Source of the DNA: Tsuneonella flava
GTDB lineage: Bacteria; Pseudomonadota; Alphaproteobacteria; Sphingomonadales; Sphingomonadaceae
Length of the DNA stretch: 64,000 nt
Direction: 5' to 3'
Assembly (NCBI RefSeq): GCF_002870965.1
Contig: NZ_PHSO01000005.1
Span: 1 to 64,000 of the forward strand
The position numbers and the translations under genes were made by a program. Below, one piece after another: positions 7,354-16,750 of this stretch. The notes under the pieces were generated by a model. The model had not been told where the DNA came from and did not search any database. It saw only the letters and a program-made list of their open reading frames with translations. How positions within the stretch are numbered: position 1 is the stretch's first letter; each line of letters begins with the position of its first letter.

Positions 7354-7884
7354 ATGACGATCTTTAAAACTGCTATCTGCGCCGGGGCGCTCGCTGTGTT
7401 GGGTGGTTGCACCACGATGCAGGATCTGCCGACCGAACGGATCGGCTCCGCCACCATCTCGCTGCCCAACGGGATGCCCGCTGGCACCGCGCACTTACTG
7501 TCCAGTGGCGATACCGTTAACGTGGCCGTGGCTCTTACCGGCATTCCTGCCGGCGAGCACGGCATCCACCTGCATATGGTCGGCAAATGCACTGTGCCCG
7601 ATTTCAAATCGGCTGGCGGCCACCTGAACCCGCAGGGCAAGGATCACGGTTCAATGGCTGCGGGCGGCAAGCATCTGGGCGACCTGCCCAATATCGCCAT
7701 CTCCAGTAACGGCACCGGCACTCTGAATGCCAAGCTGACAGGCACACGGCAGGAAGTTATCGATGCGATTTTCGATAACGATGGCACCGCAATCGTCGTT
7801 CACGCCGATCCGGATGACAACATCACCAACCCATCAGGCAATTCCGGTGCACGGATCGCCTGCGGGGTGTTCAAACGCTCCTGA
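7354..7884 (+). CDS. sodC: Cu/Zn superoxide dismutase, lipoprotein
   Basis: 176 residues. It converts superoxide to peroxide and oxygen in the periplasm. The signal peptide ends in LGGC (Cys19), so it should be lipidated and membrane-anchored. Copper ligands are visible as His72, His74, His90 and His150, and zinc ligands as His90, His98, His107 and Asp110. Cys79 and Cys170 would form the conserved disulfide and Arg167 (SGARIACG) lines the channel. GGAGGG lies 5 bases before the ATG. It follows the ompA terminator, so it probably has its own promoter. Its stop codon abuts the stop of the convergent transporter gene with no spacer. Confidence 0.95.
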   Translation: MTIFKTAICAGALAVLGGCTTMQDLPTERIGSATISLPNGMPAGTAHLLSSGDTVNVAVALTGIPAGEHGIHLHMVGKCTVPDFKSAGGHLNPQGKDHGSMAAGGKHLGDLPNIAISSNGTGTLNAKLTGTRQEVIDAIFDNDGTAIVVHADPDDNITNPSGNSGARIACGVFKRS

Positions 7885-9492
7885 TCAATCCGCTTCACCC
7901 GCTGCAGCCGCGCGTTCGCGCACGGTTGCGGCGGATAGCGGCACCAGCCTGATCGCGACCAGCAGGCAGATCAGGCCGATCGGCACAGCCCACATCGTGG
8001 ACAGCACCCCGTGCGACAGATCGTCACCATTGGTGGCAGAGACCCAGCCCGCCATAAACGGTCCAAGCGCCAGGCCGACCAGCGTGGTCGCCAGGAAGAA
8101 TGTCGCCGTGGCCACCCCGCGCATCCGCGGCAGAACCAGCGCCTGACTGGTCGCTGCCGCCGCGCCCAGCGCGCTGGCCGCCAAGAACTGCGTCAATGCG
8201 GCGAAGATGTAGAACACCACTACGCTGCTGGTGGTATAGCTGACCCAGATAATCGGCAACGGCGCGATCAGCCCGAACAGCACGACATAGAGCCGCCCGG
8301 CTGCGAAGCGGACAAACAGGAAATCCGCCATGCGGCCACCCGCGATCACGCCGAGGAAGCCCGCGACTGCCGCCGGGGCGCCCAGCCACCAGCCCAGATC
8401 GGTCTTGTCGACCATGAACACTCGCTCGGCATATGGTGCGCCCCAATATGAGCAGGCGTACGATACGAATGCGACGATGCCATAGCCCAGAATGGTGCAG
8501 AGAAACGCAGGCGATCCCCATGTCAGGCGGAAAGTCGGCAGATCGCGCGCGCGCAGTGCTGTGGCCCAGCTGAATACCGCGTAATATCCCACCGCCAGGA
8601 ACAGCCACTGGTCCGACACCGCTGCGATGATCGAACCGGTGCCCGCATGAACATAGATCGACAGCAAATAAGCAGCGACAGCAAAAAATACCGCTCCTGC
8701 CAGATTAAGCGCCAGCCCGCCGATCCCGCGCCGCGCGGCGCCGATCACAGTGAACGGTGGAATGATCTGGTAGAGTTCCTCGAAAAAGCCCTTGAACGGC
8801 CGGGGATCGCCGGGGGTGGGTATGCCATCGATTGCCCCGCGCACAGGCTCCCGCAGAGTCATCACCCACAATGCCAGCAACAAACCCGGTGCGCCGACCG
8901 CGATAAACGCCACATGCCAACCGGCCAGATCGAGCGGCCCGCCATCGGGATAGGCCGTGTTCCAGCCATCGACGATCGCCCCGCCGATCAGCAACGAAAT
9001 ACCTCCGCCGAGATACAGGCCTGAGGAGTAGATCGCCAATGCCGTTGCCCGCAGGCGCGCAGGAAACCAGTCCGATATCAGCGAGTAGGCCGATGGGCTG
9101 GCGGTCGCTTCGCCGACCCCGACGCCAATCCGCGCGAATGTCAGCGCCGTGCCATTGCGCGCAAACCCGGACAACGCGGTCATTACCGACCACAGCGCCA
9201 GGCCGATGGTCATCAGCCGCACCCGTTTCCAGCTGTCGGCCAGTTTGCCCAGCGGAATGCCGAACAGCGCGTAGAAAATGGCAAACGCCGTGCCATAAAG
9301 GAAGCCGAGATACGCATCGTCGACCTGCAGATCGGCTTTGATATCGTTGGCCAGAATGGAGAGGATCTGCCGGTCGACGAAGTTCAGCACATAGACCAGC
9401 ACCAGCACTCCAAGGGCATACCAGCTATAGGCTGGAACCGATTGCTCCTCGACAGTTGCGGGCGCAGGTGTACCGCCATTCTCGATCTTCAA
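7885..9492 (-). CDS. MFS transporter (spinster-like)
   Basis: 535 residues with about 12 membrane segments. The N-terminal half shows YVLNFVDRQILSILANDI (about 34-51), the GIPLGKLADSWKRVRLM loop motif typical of the family, and RIGVGVGEATASPSAYSLISDWFP, the arrangement of spinster-type MFS proteins that are common in sphingomonads. The substrate cannot be told from sequence. The middle loop (about 215-260) is longer than usual and followed by extra hydrophobic stretches. Its start lies 23 bases after the queC stop on the same strand, so it is probably cotranscribed with queC. Confidence 0.9.
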   Translation of the reverse strand: MKIENGGTPAPATVEEQSVPAYSWYALGVLVLVYVLNFVDRQILSILANDIKADLQVDDAYLGFLYGTAFAIFYALFGIPLGKLADSWKRVRLMTIGLALWSVMTALSGFARNGTALTFARIGVGVGEATASPSAYSLISDWFPARLRATALAIYSSGLYLGGGISLLIGGAIVDGWNTAYPDGGPLDLAGWHVAFIAVGAPGLLLALWVMTLREPVRGAIDGIPTPGDPRPFKGFFEELYQIIPPFTVIGAARRGIGGLALNLAGAVFFAVAAYLLSIYVHAGTGSIIAAVSDQWLFLAVGYYAVFSWATALRARDLPTFRLTWGSPAFLCTILGYGIVAFVSYACSYWGAPYAERVFMVDKTDLGWWLGAPAAVAGFLGVIAGGRMADFLFVRFAAGRLYVVLFGLIAPLPIIWVSYTTSSVVVFYIFAALTQFLAASALGAAAATSQALVLPRMRGVATATFFLATTLVGLALGPFMAGWVSATNGDDLSHGVLSTMWAVPIGLICLLVAIRLVPLSAATVRERAAAAGEAD

Positions 9493-9515
9493 ATTGCCTC
9501 TCCCCTACGGCGCTA

Positions 9516-10214
9516 TCAGCCGCTTGTGTAAGCTACCCTATCCTCTAATCCTGCATCCGCGAAGCCCTTTTGTCGCAAGCGGCAACTATCGCATTGCCCG
9601 CAGGCCAGCCCATCGGGAGTCGGGTCGTAACACGACCAGGACATGCCCGTATCCAGCCCCAGGCGATGCGCTTCGCGCGCAATATCGGCCTTGCTCATAT
9701 GCTGCAGCGGAGCATGGATAGTGAACGGCCGCCCTTCGACACCCTCTTTCGTGCCGAGCCGGGCCGTTTCGGCAAAGCTGGCGATGAATTCGGGCCGACA
9801 GTCGGGGTATCCCGAATAATCGAGCGCATTGACGCCGATGAAGATATCGTGCGCGCCCGCCGCCTCTGCACAGCCCACGGTCAGCGCCAGAAAGATCAGG
9901 TTGCGCGCCGGCACATATGTGATCGGGATATCGTCCCCCACCCCCGACTTGGGCACGTCGATATCTGCGGTTAGCGCCGATCCGCCGAATTTCCGCAAGT
10001 CCAGTGGCAGCACGATATGTTCCCCCGCGCCCAGAGCGGCGGCAATGCGCTGCGCCGCCTCGATCTCCCGCCGGTGGCGCTGCCCGTAATCGATCGTCAG
10101 CGCGTGAATGGCGAAGCCACGTTCGCGCGCGATCGCAGCGGACACCATCGAATCGAGGCCACCCGACAGCAGCACGACTGCCACCGGGGCGCGGTTGGAT
10201 TGAGAATCTGTCAT
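9516..10214 (-). CDS. queC: 7-cyano-7-deazaguanine synthase
   Basis: 232 residues. QueC makes preQ0 from 7-carboxy-7-deazaguanine, ammonia and ATP in queuosine synthesis. The PP-loop ATP-binding motif is SGGLDS at residues 17-22; the zinc site is Cys195, Cys205, Cys208 and Cys211 (Cys-X9-Cys-X2-Cys-X2-Cys). PAGQ-type contacts and RNLIFLALTVGCAEA (about 104-118) are also typical. No other que gene is in the window. It reads into the transporter gene downstream. Confidence 0.96.
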   Translation of the reverse strand: MTDSQSNRAPVAVVLLSGGLDSMVSAAIARERGFAIHALTIDYGQRHRREIEAAQRIAAALGAGEHIVLPLDLRKFGGSALTADIDVPKSGVGDDIPITYVPARNLIFLALTVGCAEAAGAHDIFIGVNALDYSGYPDCRPEFIASFAETARLGTKEGVEGRPFTIHAPLQHMSKADIAREAHRLGLDTGMSWSCYDPTPDGLACGQCDSCRLRQKGFADAGLEDRVAYTSG

Positions 10215-10343
10215 GCCGCAGAGCTAGAACCAGTGCTGCGCCTGCACAATACGTTGTTTCGAACGTTCTCGGCACCCCGCCGCAACGCGTGATAGGCACG
10301 CCAAGCCCCCTGTGGGCGGAGAATGCCCGCGTTACCGGTTCCT

Positions 10344-10763
10344 CTAGCGGCAAGCCCCTGTTCGGCGCGCTTCCAGCTTCATATCGAACGGTCGCCCATC
10401 GGCGATGCCCTGAGTCGATATCTGCACCAGTGTAGGCGTTTCGCTGCGGATCGTGGTTCGTCCATAGCCGTTGCCACGGCAGGTATATTGCACCGTCACC
10501 ATGCTGGCGCTGTTTTCAGCGACAAAGCGATTGCATGGTGGTTGCCGGTGTTTGATCTGGATGAGATCGCGCCCGTTCTTCAGACAGAGCTTACGCACTT
10601 CGCCAGTCGCACGATCGCGCAGTTCCCACGCGCCCGGCGTCAGATTGTCGAGCATTGCGAGCGCAGGCGCTTCCGCCACGGCAGGCGTCATAACGCCGCC
10701 GCCTGCCAGCAATGCGGCACCCACAATCGCCGCTTTCAGACCGGATGAAGGCCCATAACGCAT
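10344..10763 (-). CDS. Secreted small protein of unknown function
   Basis: 139 residues with a signal peptide (hydrophobic stretch about residues 9-28, probable cut after AVAEA). The mature part has PGAWELRDRATGEVRKLC (about 42-59) and two further cysteines, HRQPPC and QYTCRG, plus Cys138 near the end. The layout recalls DUF3617-like periplasmic proteins of sphingomonads, but I cannot confirm it. Four cysteines suggest two disulfides. It is a single gene between queC and hslO. Confidence 0.65.
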   Translation of the reverse strand: MRYGPSSGLKAAIVGAALLAGGGVMTPAVAEAPALAMLDNLTPGAWELRDRATGEVRKLCLKNGRDLIQIKHRQPPCNRFVAENSASMVTVQYTCRGNGYGRTTIRSETPTLVQISTQGIADGRPFDMKLEARRTGACR

Positions 10764-10860
10764 TTCTCGTCACTCCAAGCTGAGGCCCATCCAGTGCCTC
10801 TCACACCAACTATACGCTGGGAAAGATGGGGAACAACACATGCGCCCGCAAGGTCATAAA

Positions 10861-11754
10861 TCAGACAGCGATTGGAAATAACCGCGAGCAGAACGCGCAA
10901 TCAACATGGATCTTACCGTCCTCGCCTCGCATCGCTTCTCTTTCATCTTCAGGGAAACGTGAAAGTATTTGGCGATAATGATCCTCAGAACACCGGCATC
11001 CACGGTTAATGTGTGCACCCGGATTTACGCGCACTTCGCTCTCTTCATGAAACAGCCGCCAGACGATTCCTTCCAGCGACAGCGCGGGATCGAGCAGTTC
11101 GTCGTGCCGAATCGATCCGGCCATGACAGCGACATGCTCCCATTCCGGGTGATCGAGCCGGGCATGGAGACGCTCGCGCCCTTCCTCCCCGTCGGGCATG
11201 TGCTGCACCAGTATGCCCGCCGCAGTCGTCCCCGCGTTGCCCGAACGCACTGCGACGCGGATAAGCGTCGGCACCTGTTCTGACTGCGTGAAATAGGCTT
11301 CGCAGGCATCGGACAGCGACTCGCCTTCGAGCGGCACCACGCCCTGATATCGCCCGTCGCCATCGGTCATATCGAACGTGATAGCGAGATAGCCTTTGCC
11401 GAATAGCGCGGAGAGCGGCGGGTTCGCACCCAGTTCCCCCAGCCGTTCGGCATCGAAATCGACATACCCGCGCAGATCGCCATCGCGATAATCGCACACC
11501 AGCAGGCGGACCACGCCGCCTTCGGTTTGCGCCTGCATCGTGACCTGACCGCTCTCCTTGTCGAGCAAGCCGCCGATCAATGACGCGATCACCAATGCTT
11601 CGGCCAGCAGGTGCGTGATCGCCGGGGGATAGGAGTGCGCGGCGAGGATTTCGTCCAGCACCCGGTCGAGCCGCACAAGCCGCCCGCGCGCGTTGCGCGA
11701 AGGGATCGTAAAGCCGAGCACTTGCCCGGCGAAGGTTTCTTCTGTGTTTTCCAT
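10861..11754 (-). CDS. hslO: Redox-regulated chaperonin Hsp33
   Basis: 297 residues. Hsp33 is a cytosolic holdase switched on by oxidation. Its zinc switch is Cys253, Cys255 (CRC), Cys286 and Cys289 (CAFC) near the C-terminus. The N-terminal core has LLAEALVIASLIGGLL and the typical GxLRGYVDFDA stretch (about 93-103). It starts 55 bases after argF on the same strand and is likely the third gene of argD-argF-hslO. Confidence 0.96.
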   Translation of the reverse strand: MENTEETFAGQVLGFTIPSRNARGRLVRLDRVLDEILAAHSYPPAITHLLAEALVIASLIGGLLDKESGQVTMQAQTEGGVVRLLVCDYRDGDLRGYVDFDAERLGELGANPPLSALFGKGYLAITFDMTDGDGRYQGVVPLEGESLSDACEAYFTQSEQVPTLIRVAVRSGNAGTTAAGILVQHMPDGEEGRERLHARLDHPEWEHVAVMAGSIRHDELLDPALSLEGIVWRLFHEESEVRVNPGAHINRGCRCSEDHYRQILSRFPEDEREAMRGEDGKIHVDCAFCSRLFPIAV

Positions 11755-11809
11755 CGCCGCCGATATGGGGGCTGCGCGGCCATACGCAATCGCCGCGCAG
11801 CCGTAACCG

Positions 11810-12742
11810 TCAGAGCAGCCCCATGCTCCACAGCAGAACCGATTTCTGCCCGTGGATGCGGTTTTCGGCTTCGTCGAACACGACCGACTGACCGCTTTCG
11901 AATACCTCTTCGCTCACTTCTTCCCCGATATGCGCGGGCAGGCAGTGGAGGAAGATCGCATCGGGCTTCGCCAGCGCCATCAGCGCGGCATTCACCTGAT
12001 ACGGGGCCATCGCCGCCAGCTTGGCATCGGCGTGGTCCTGGCCCATCGAAATCCACGTATCGGTCACGATCACGTCGGCGCCATCGGCCGCTGCGGCAGC
12101 GTCGTTGGTGAGGGTTACCGTGCTGCCACCCTTGCGCGCCAGATCGACGAATTCAGCGTCAGGCTCGTACCCGGCCGGAGTAGCGACGCGGACGTTGAAA
12201 CCCAGCAGCCCGGCAGCCTCCAGAATCGAGTGCAGCACATTGTTGCCATCCCCGAACCACGCCAGCTCCAGACCCGGCAGCGATTTGCCCTGCTCTTCGA
12301 TCGTCAGCAGATCGGCAACGATCTGGCACGGGTGCGACCGGTCGGTCAGCCCGTTGATGACCGGCACAGTGGCATTGGCCGCCATTTCGCGGATCTTGTC
12401 GTGATCGTCGGTGCGGATCATGATCGCGTCGACCATCCGGCTGAGCACGCGCGCGGTGTCGGCCACGCTTTCACCGCGCCCCAGTTGCATCGAACCGGCG
12501 TCCATCACCATCGCGCTGCCGCCAAGCTGACGCATCGCCATGTCGAAGCTGACGCGGGTGCGGGTCGAATTCTTTTCGAAGATCATCGCCAGCACGCGGC
12601 CAGCCAGCGGCGCGTCGCTGTCGATCTGTCCTTTGGACCATTCGCGCCGCGCGGATTTGCGAGCATGGCCATCGCGCAACATCGCCTTCAGCGCATCGGG
12701 GCCAGCGTCGGACAGGTCGAGGAAGTGCCGATATCCCATCAC
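11810..12742 (-). CDS. argF: Ornithine carbamoyltransferase
   Basis: 310 residues. It joins carbamoyl phosphate and ornithine to citrulline in arginine synthesis. The carbamoyl-phosphate motif is STRTR (about residues 57-61), followed by MQLGRGES, the HPCQ motif ([11 protein letters not shown]) and the ornithine/catalytic HCLPAH near residue 269. The start overlaps the argD stop by 4 bases, so translation is coupled. Length is normal for the family. Confidence 0.97.
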   Translation of the reverse strand: MMGYRHFLDLSDAGPDALKAMLRDGHARKSARREWSKGQIDSDAPLAGRVLAMIFEKNSTRTRVSFDMAMRQLGGSAMVMDAGSMQLGRGESVADTARVLSRMVDAIMIRTDDHDKIREMAANATVPVINGLTDRSHPCQIVADLLTIEEQGKSLPGLELAWFGDGNNVLHSILEAAGLLGFNVRVATPAGYEPDAEFVDLARKGGSTVTLTNDAAAAADGADVIVTDTWISMGQDHADAKLAAMAPYQVNAALMALAKPDAIFLHCLPAHIGEEVSEEVFESGQSVVFDEAENRIHGQKSVLLWSMGLL

Positions 12743-13935
12743 GCGACCTCCGGCGGCTGATAATCGGCAGCACCGGCCGACAGCTTATCGAAGAATTCGT
12801 CGATCTCTGCATCGCCAATCACCAGCGGAGGCAGGATGCGAAGAGTCTGATCGCCCGCCGCCACTGTCAGCAACTGATGGTTATCGCGCAGATGCGCGTA
12901 GAACGGACGGCTTTCGACTTTCATTCGCAGGCCGAGCATCAGCCCCTTGCCGCGCACGAAATCGAACAGATCGGGATAATTGCCAATGAACTGCTCAAGC
13001 CGGGCACGAATGCGTTCGCCCTTTTCGCGCACTTCGCTGAGAAATTCGTCGTTGGCCACAGCATCGAGCACTGCCGAACCTGCCGCCATCGCCAGCGGAT
13101 TGCCGCCGTATGTCGAACCGTGGGTGCCGATAACCATGCCGCGTGCGGCCTTTTCCGTTGCCATGCAGGCGCCGAGCGGGAAACCGCCACCGATTCCCTT
13201 GGCCGTGGCGAGGATATCGGGTTCGACTCCATATTGTTCGTAAGCATAGAGCGTTCCGGTGCGCGCAACGCCGCACTGCACTTCGTCAAACACCAGCATC
13301 AGATCGTGCTCGTCGCACAGCGCGCGCAAGCCCTTGATGAATTCATCCGAGCCGGGACGGATGCCCCCTTCGCCCTGAATCGGTTCGACCAGGAAGCCCG
13401 CGGTGTTCGGCCCCATCAGCGCCCTGGCGCTTTCGAGGTTATCGAATTCGGCATATTTGAAGCCTGCGAGCAAAGGCATGAAGCCCTTGTGCATCTTCTC
13501 CTGATTCGATGCGCTGATCGTCGCCATCGTCCTCCCGTGGAAGGCGTTGGTGAACGTGATCAGCTCATACTTGTCATCGTTGCCCACGCTCTGGTGATAG
13601 GCGCGCGCAGTCTTGATCGCCGCTTCCACCGCTTCGGCACCCGAATTGGTGAAGAATACCGTGTCTGCGAAAGTCTTGTCCACCAGCCGCTGTGCCAGCG
13701 CTTCGCCCTGCGGGCTGCCGTAGAGGTTCGATACGTGCATCAGCGTTTCGGCCTGCTTCTGGATCGCACCGATCAGACCGGGATGGCTGTGGCCGAGCAG
13801 GTTGACCGCGATGCCGCTGGCGAAATCGAGATAGCGCGTGCCGTCTTCGTCGATCAGGTGGCAATTGTCGCCGCGCACGGGGCGCACACCACACCGGGGA
13901 TAGACGGGCATGAGCGGAGTGATCGACATCGGCAT
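12739..13935 (-). CDS. argD: Acetylornithine/succinyldiaminopimelate aminotransferase
   Basis: 398 residues, a class III PLP aminotransferase. It converts N-acetylglutamate semialdehyde to acetylornithine. The lysine binding PLP is in [14 protein letters not shown] (about 245-258); [14 protein letters not shown] and the LVFDEVQCG aspartate are also present. First gene of argD-argF-hslO. Dual use in lysine synthesis is known for family members and not excluded here. Confidence 0.95.
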   Translation of the reverse strand: MPMSITPLMPVYPRCGVRPVRGDNCHLIDEDGTRYLDFASGIAVNLLGHSHPGLIGAIQKQAETLMHVSNLYGSPQGEALAQRLVDKTFADTVFFTNSGAEAVEAAIKTARAYHQSVGNDDKYELITFTNAFHGRTMATISASNQEKMHKGFMPLLAGFKYAEFDNLESARALMGPNTAGFLVEPIQGEGGIRPGSDEFIKGLRALCDEHDLMLVFDEVQCGVARTGTLYAYEQYGVEPDILATAKGIGGGFPLGACMATEKAARGMVIGTHGSTYGGNPLAMAAGSAVLDAVANDEFLSEVREKGERIRARLEQFIGNYPDLFDFVRGKGLMLGLRMKVESRPFYAHLRDNHQLLTVAAGDQTLRILPPLVIGDAEIDEFFDKLSAGAADYQPPEVA

Positions 13936-13975
13936 AATCCTTCAAGCAGAAACGAACGAGAGATTTGAAACGACA

Positions 13976-14003
13976 AATGGCGGCCCCGTAAAGGGCCGCC
14001 ATT
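13976..14003 (-). terminator. Intrinsic terminator of the cold-shock gene
   Basis: An 11-bp perfect stem, AATGGCGGCCC with GGGCCGCCATT, and a 6-base loop. On the minus strand it is followed by TTGTCGTTT. It lies 57 bases past the stop of the gene ending at 14061 and separates it from argD. Confidence 0.8.
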
Positions 14004-14060
14004 CGCACCGTGTAGGCAGTTGCATTGCTACGGTCAAACCAACCGCAATGCCGCCAGCGA

Positions 14061-14831
14061 TCAATCCTGGACGGGCACCAGGTTAACCGCCGAATGCTTG
14101 CCTCGTCGATCGACTTCGAGGTCGAACTCGAACCGGTCGCCTTCGTTGATCGAAGACAGACCAGAGCGTTCAACCGCAGAAATGTGAACGAATGCATCGG
14201 GCTGGCCATCGTCGCGAACGAGGAAACCGAAGCCCTTGACCGCGTTGAAGAACTTAACCGTACCGGTCGCCTTCTCGCCAGTCAGTTCGCGACGCGGCTT
14301 CTCCGGAGAGCTGCTGCTGCTGGCAACCGGAATTACGTCACCGACGACCTGAAGATCCTGAGCGGAAACTTTGCCACCGCGATCGACAAGATTGAATTCC
14401 AGCTCCTGCCCTTCGGCCAGCCCTTCCAGACCGGCACGTTCGACTGCGGAAATGTGCACGAACACATCTTCACCGCCAGTTTCCTGTGCAATGAAGCCGA
14501 AGCCTTTCTGGCCATTGAAGAACTTCACCGTCCCTTTGCCGGTGCCGACAACTTGCGGGGGCATGCGGTTGAAACCGCCACCACCACCGCCGCCGCCGCC
14601 CGGACGGCCACCGCGACCGCCGCCGCCGAAACGGTCACCGCCGCCGCCGCCGAAACGGTCACCGCCGCCGCCGCCGAAACGGTCACCGCCGCCGCCGCCG
14701 AAACGGTCACCGCCGCCGAAATTATCGCGAGGAGGAAAACTGTCCGGCCCCCCGCCGAACGGATCGAAGTTGTCCTCGCCGAAACCATCGCGTTTGTCCC
14801 GGCCGCGACGGCGCCCTCTGTCATAACCCAT
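14061..14831 (-). CDS. Double cold-shock-domain protein with Gly/Arg/Asp-rich N-terminus
   Basis: 256 residues. The N-terminal 90 residues are low complexity: basic [11 protein letters not shown], then Gly-rich repeats of DRFGGGGG. Two complete cold-shock domains follow, at about 97-160 ([34 protein letters not shown]) and about 186-250 ([32 protein letters not shown]). RNP1 and RNP2 aromatic residues are intact in both. It should bind single-stranded RNA or DNA as a chaperone. Alphaproteobacterial double-CSD proteins are known, but a Gly-rich tail of this form is less common and resembles eukaryotic RGG/condensate-forming tails. Single gene with its own terminator. Confidence 0.92.
   Translation of the reverse strand: MGYDRGRRRGRDKRDGFGEDNFDPFGGGPDSFPPRDNFGGGDRFGGGGGDRFGGGGGDRFGGGGGDRFGGGGRGGRPGGGGGGGGGFNRMPPQVVGTGKGTVKFFNGQKGFGFIAQETGGEDVFVHISAVERAGLEGLAEGQELEFNLVDRGGKVSAQDLQVVGDVIPVASSSSSPEKPRRELTGEKATGTVKFFNAVKGFGFLVRDDGQPDAFVHISAVERSGLSSINEGDRFEFDLEVDRRGKHSAVNLVPVQD
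14628..14718. repeat. 24-base tandem repeats in the cold-shock gene
   Basis: Units start at 14628, 14652, 14676 and 14700, exactly 24 bases apart and nearly identical; the last one is cut short. Each encodes eight residues (DRFGGGGG on the minus strand). Copy number is likely to vary between strains. Confidence 0.85.
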
Positions 14832-15097
14832 AGTCTAAAACGTACCTTCGCACTTTAACCGCCCCACAACTCCCCCCCGACGGCGCGGACGGAACGCGCC
14901 GGGCCGACACGATTCGCTCCGAAGAACAATGCACGCCGGTCAATCAGTGTAGGTTCATAGCGCATACCAAAGTGTTAAGCGAACATTTTGATTGGCTCGC
15001 CCGACAGGGCGGTAAATTTCCTACGGCGCCGTAATTAAACGGTTACCACGAGCGGACTTCTTGCCAGCGGGATCGAGTGTTGCCATTGACGCAGGCA

Positions 15098-15883
15098 ATG
15101 GACCTTCTTGCACTCCTATCCGACCCTGCGGCATGGCTCGCACTGCTCACCCTGATTGCGCTGGAAGTCGTTCTTGGGATCGACAATCTCGTATTTATTG
15201 CTATTCTTTCCAATAAGTTACCTGAACATCAGCAAGCGCGCGCACGGCGCATTGGCCTGTCGCTGGCATTAATAATGCGAATCGCCCTGCTGATGCTGAT
15301 CGGCTGGCTGGTGACATTGCAAACGCCGCTGTTCGACCTGGGCCTGCAAGGCGCGCCCGGCCCACATGGCGAGCCTACATTCGAGACTGCATTTTCGGGA
15401 CGCGACCTTATCCTGCTGGCCGGTGGCCTGTTTCTGTTATGGAAAGCGACCAAGGAAATTCACCATTCGATGTCGCCCGAAGACGAATCGGGCGACCTGC
15501 TCGACAAGACACCGGCGAAAGCTGTCGCTCAACTCACTTTCGGCAGCGCTATCGCTCAGATCATCGCGCTCGATCTGGTGTTTTCGATCGATTCGATCCT
15601 CACTGCCGTGGGAATGACCGACGAAGTACCGATCATGGTCACAGCAGTGATCATCACCGTCACCATCATGCTTTTCGCAGCAGATCCATTGGCGCGATTT
15701 ATCGAAAAGAACCCGACACTGGTGATGCTGGCGCTGGCGTTCCTGGTGATGATCGGGTTCGTGCTGATCGCCGATGCGTTCGGGTTTCACGTTCCCAAAG
15801 GCTATATTTACGCAGCGATGGGTTTTTCGGTCGCAGTCGAAGGACTGAATATCGCCCAGCGCAAGCGCCGTCAGAAGGGATAA
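15098..15883 (+). CDS. TerC-family membrane protein
   Basis: 261 residues from the ATG at 15098 ([13 protein letters not shown]); an in-frame GTG at 15077 preceded by GCGGGA is an alternative. About seven membrane segments. The family motifs [20 protein letters not shown] (near the start) and [15 protein letters not shown] (about residue 165) supply the paired acidic residues in the membrane. TerC relatives take part in metal (manganese, tellurite) export or assist metal loading of secreted proteins. First of a five-gene run reaching 19333. Confidence 0.9.
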   Translation: MDLLALLSDPAAWLALLTLIALEVVLGIDNLVFIAILSNKLPEHQQARARRIGLSLALIMRIALLMLIGWLVTLQTPLFDLGLQGAPGPHGEPTFETAFSGRDLILLAGGLFLLWKATKEIHHSMSPEDESGDLLDKTPAKAVAQLTFGSAIAQIIALDLVFSIDSILTAVGMTDEVPIMVTAVIITVTIMLFAADPLARFIEKNPTLVMLALAFLVMIGFVLIADAFGFHVPKGYIYAAMGFSVAVEGLNIAQRKRRQKG

Positions 15884-15890
15884 GATACAC

Positions 15891-16328
15891 ATGGCCCAGT
15901 TTCGCCGCCTGTCCGACATAATGCTCGCCAGTCCGCAGATTTCGGTCGCGGATGTGTCCGATGCGCTCGCACAGGGTGTGACGCTGATCATCAACAACCG
16001 ACCCGAAGGGGAAAGCGACGATCAGGTGCCCGGCCCGCAGATAGAGGCTGCGGCGCGCGCGGCAGGTATCGACTATCTCGCTATCCCAATCACCCATTCC
16101 GGTTTCAGCGCGCCGCAAGTCGATGCCATGGCCGAAGCATTGGCCCACGCCAGCGGGCAGGTTCTTGGCTATTGCCGTTCGGGCACCCGTTCCACGCTGT
16201 TGTGGGCATTGGCGCAAGCCAAGGCAGGCGAAAACCCCGATGCCATCACCGCTGCCGCTGCCGACGCGGGATACGACGTATCGCCCATTCGCGGCGCGAT
16301 GGATGCGCTGGCTGGCGCCGCGCACTGA
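15891..16328 (+). CDS. TIGR01244/DUF442 phosphatase-like protein
   Basis: 145 residues. It has the tyrosine-phosphatase-like loop YCRSGTRSTLLWA (about 98-110), with Cys99 the presumed nucleophile, and the N-terminal LIINNRPEGE typical of this family. Related domains are fused to beta-lactamase-like sulfur dioxygenases (Blh). Substrate unknown; both sulfurtransferase and phosphatase roles have been proposed. It begins 7 bases after the terC stop and is probably in the same operon. Confidence 0.85.
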   Translation: MAQFRRLSDIMLASPQISVADVSDALAQGVTLIINNRPEGESDDQVPGPQIEAAARAAGIDYLAIPITHSGFSAPQVDAMAEALAHASGQVLGYCRSGTRSTLLWALAQAKAGENPDAITAAAADAGYDVSPIRGAMDALAGAAH

Positions 16329-16343
16329 TCCCGGCATCAGACG

Positions 16344-16739
16344 ATGGCCATGCAGCTGGTCCTGTTCGGTGGTTCGTTGGCAGCTATCCTGCTGCTTGCC
16401 TTCATCGCGCATAAGCTGGGGCTTGGCGGCGATATCCGCATTCGCGATGCCGATCAGGCCCGCGCATTGGCGAACGAAACGATCGATGGCTTCAATCCGG
16501 TAGAGATTTCCATCGATCGCGCAGGATATGGCGCGCTGCTGCGCGATGCCGACGGGCGTGTGCTGCTGCTGCGCCGACATGGAGCACGCTTTGTCGGGCG
16601 CCTGCTCGATAGCCATGCCGAATCCCGACTCGACCAGCAATTCATCACGATCGGCACACACGAAAAGCGCTTCGGCACGGTCACGCTCAATCTCGGCCCT
16701 CAAGCTCAGGCTTGGGCGGCGAGCCTCCGGCGGCTATAG
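16344..16739 (+). CDS. Small single-span membrane protein, unknown
   Basis: 131 residues with one N-terminal membrane segment (about 5-24, LVLFGGSLAAILLLAFIAHK) and a soluble C-terminal domain. That domain holds DADGRVLLLRRHGARFVGRLL, RLDQQFITIG and FGTVTLNLG and looks like a small beta-rich fold. I do not recognise the family. It sits 15 bases after the previous gene and 11 bases before the next, so it belongs to the same operon. The ATG six bases downstream (MQLVLF) is an alternative start. Confidence 0.7.
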   Translation: MAMQLVLFGGSLAAILLLAFIAHKLGLGGDIRIRDADQARALANETIDGFNPVEISIDRAGYGALLRDADGRVLLLRRHGARFVGRLLDSHAESRLDQQFITIGTHEKRFGTVTLNLGPQAQAWAASLRRL

Positions 16740-16750
16740 AGCGAAGCATC

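Noticed and set aside
14628-14718. Regular 24-base repeats considered as a CRISPR array
   Set aside because: There are no spacers and the repeats are in a coding frame of a cold-shock protein.
14025-14858. Plus-strand frame opposite the cold-shock gene with TVTAAAAE repeats
   Set aside because: The repeats are the complement of the Gly-rich tail.
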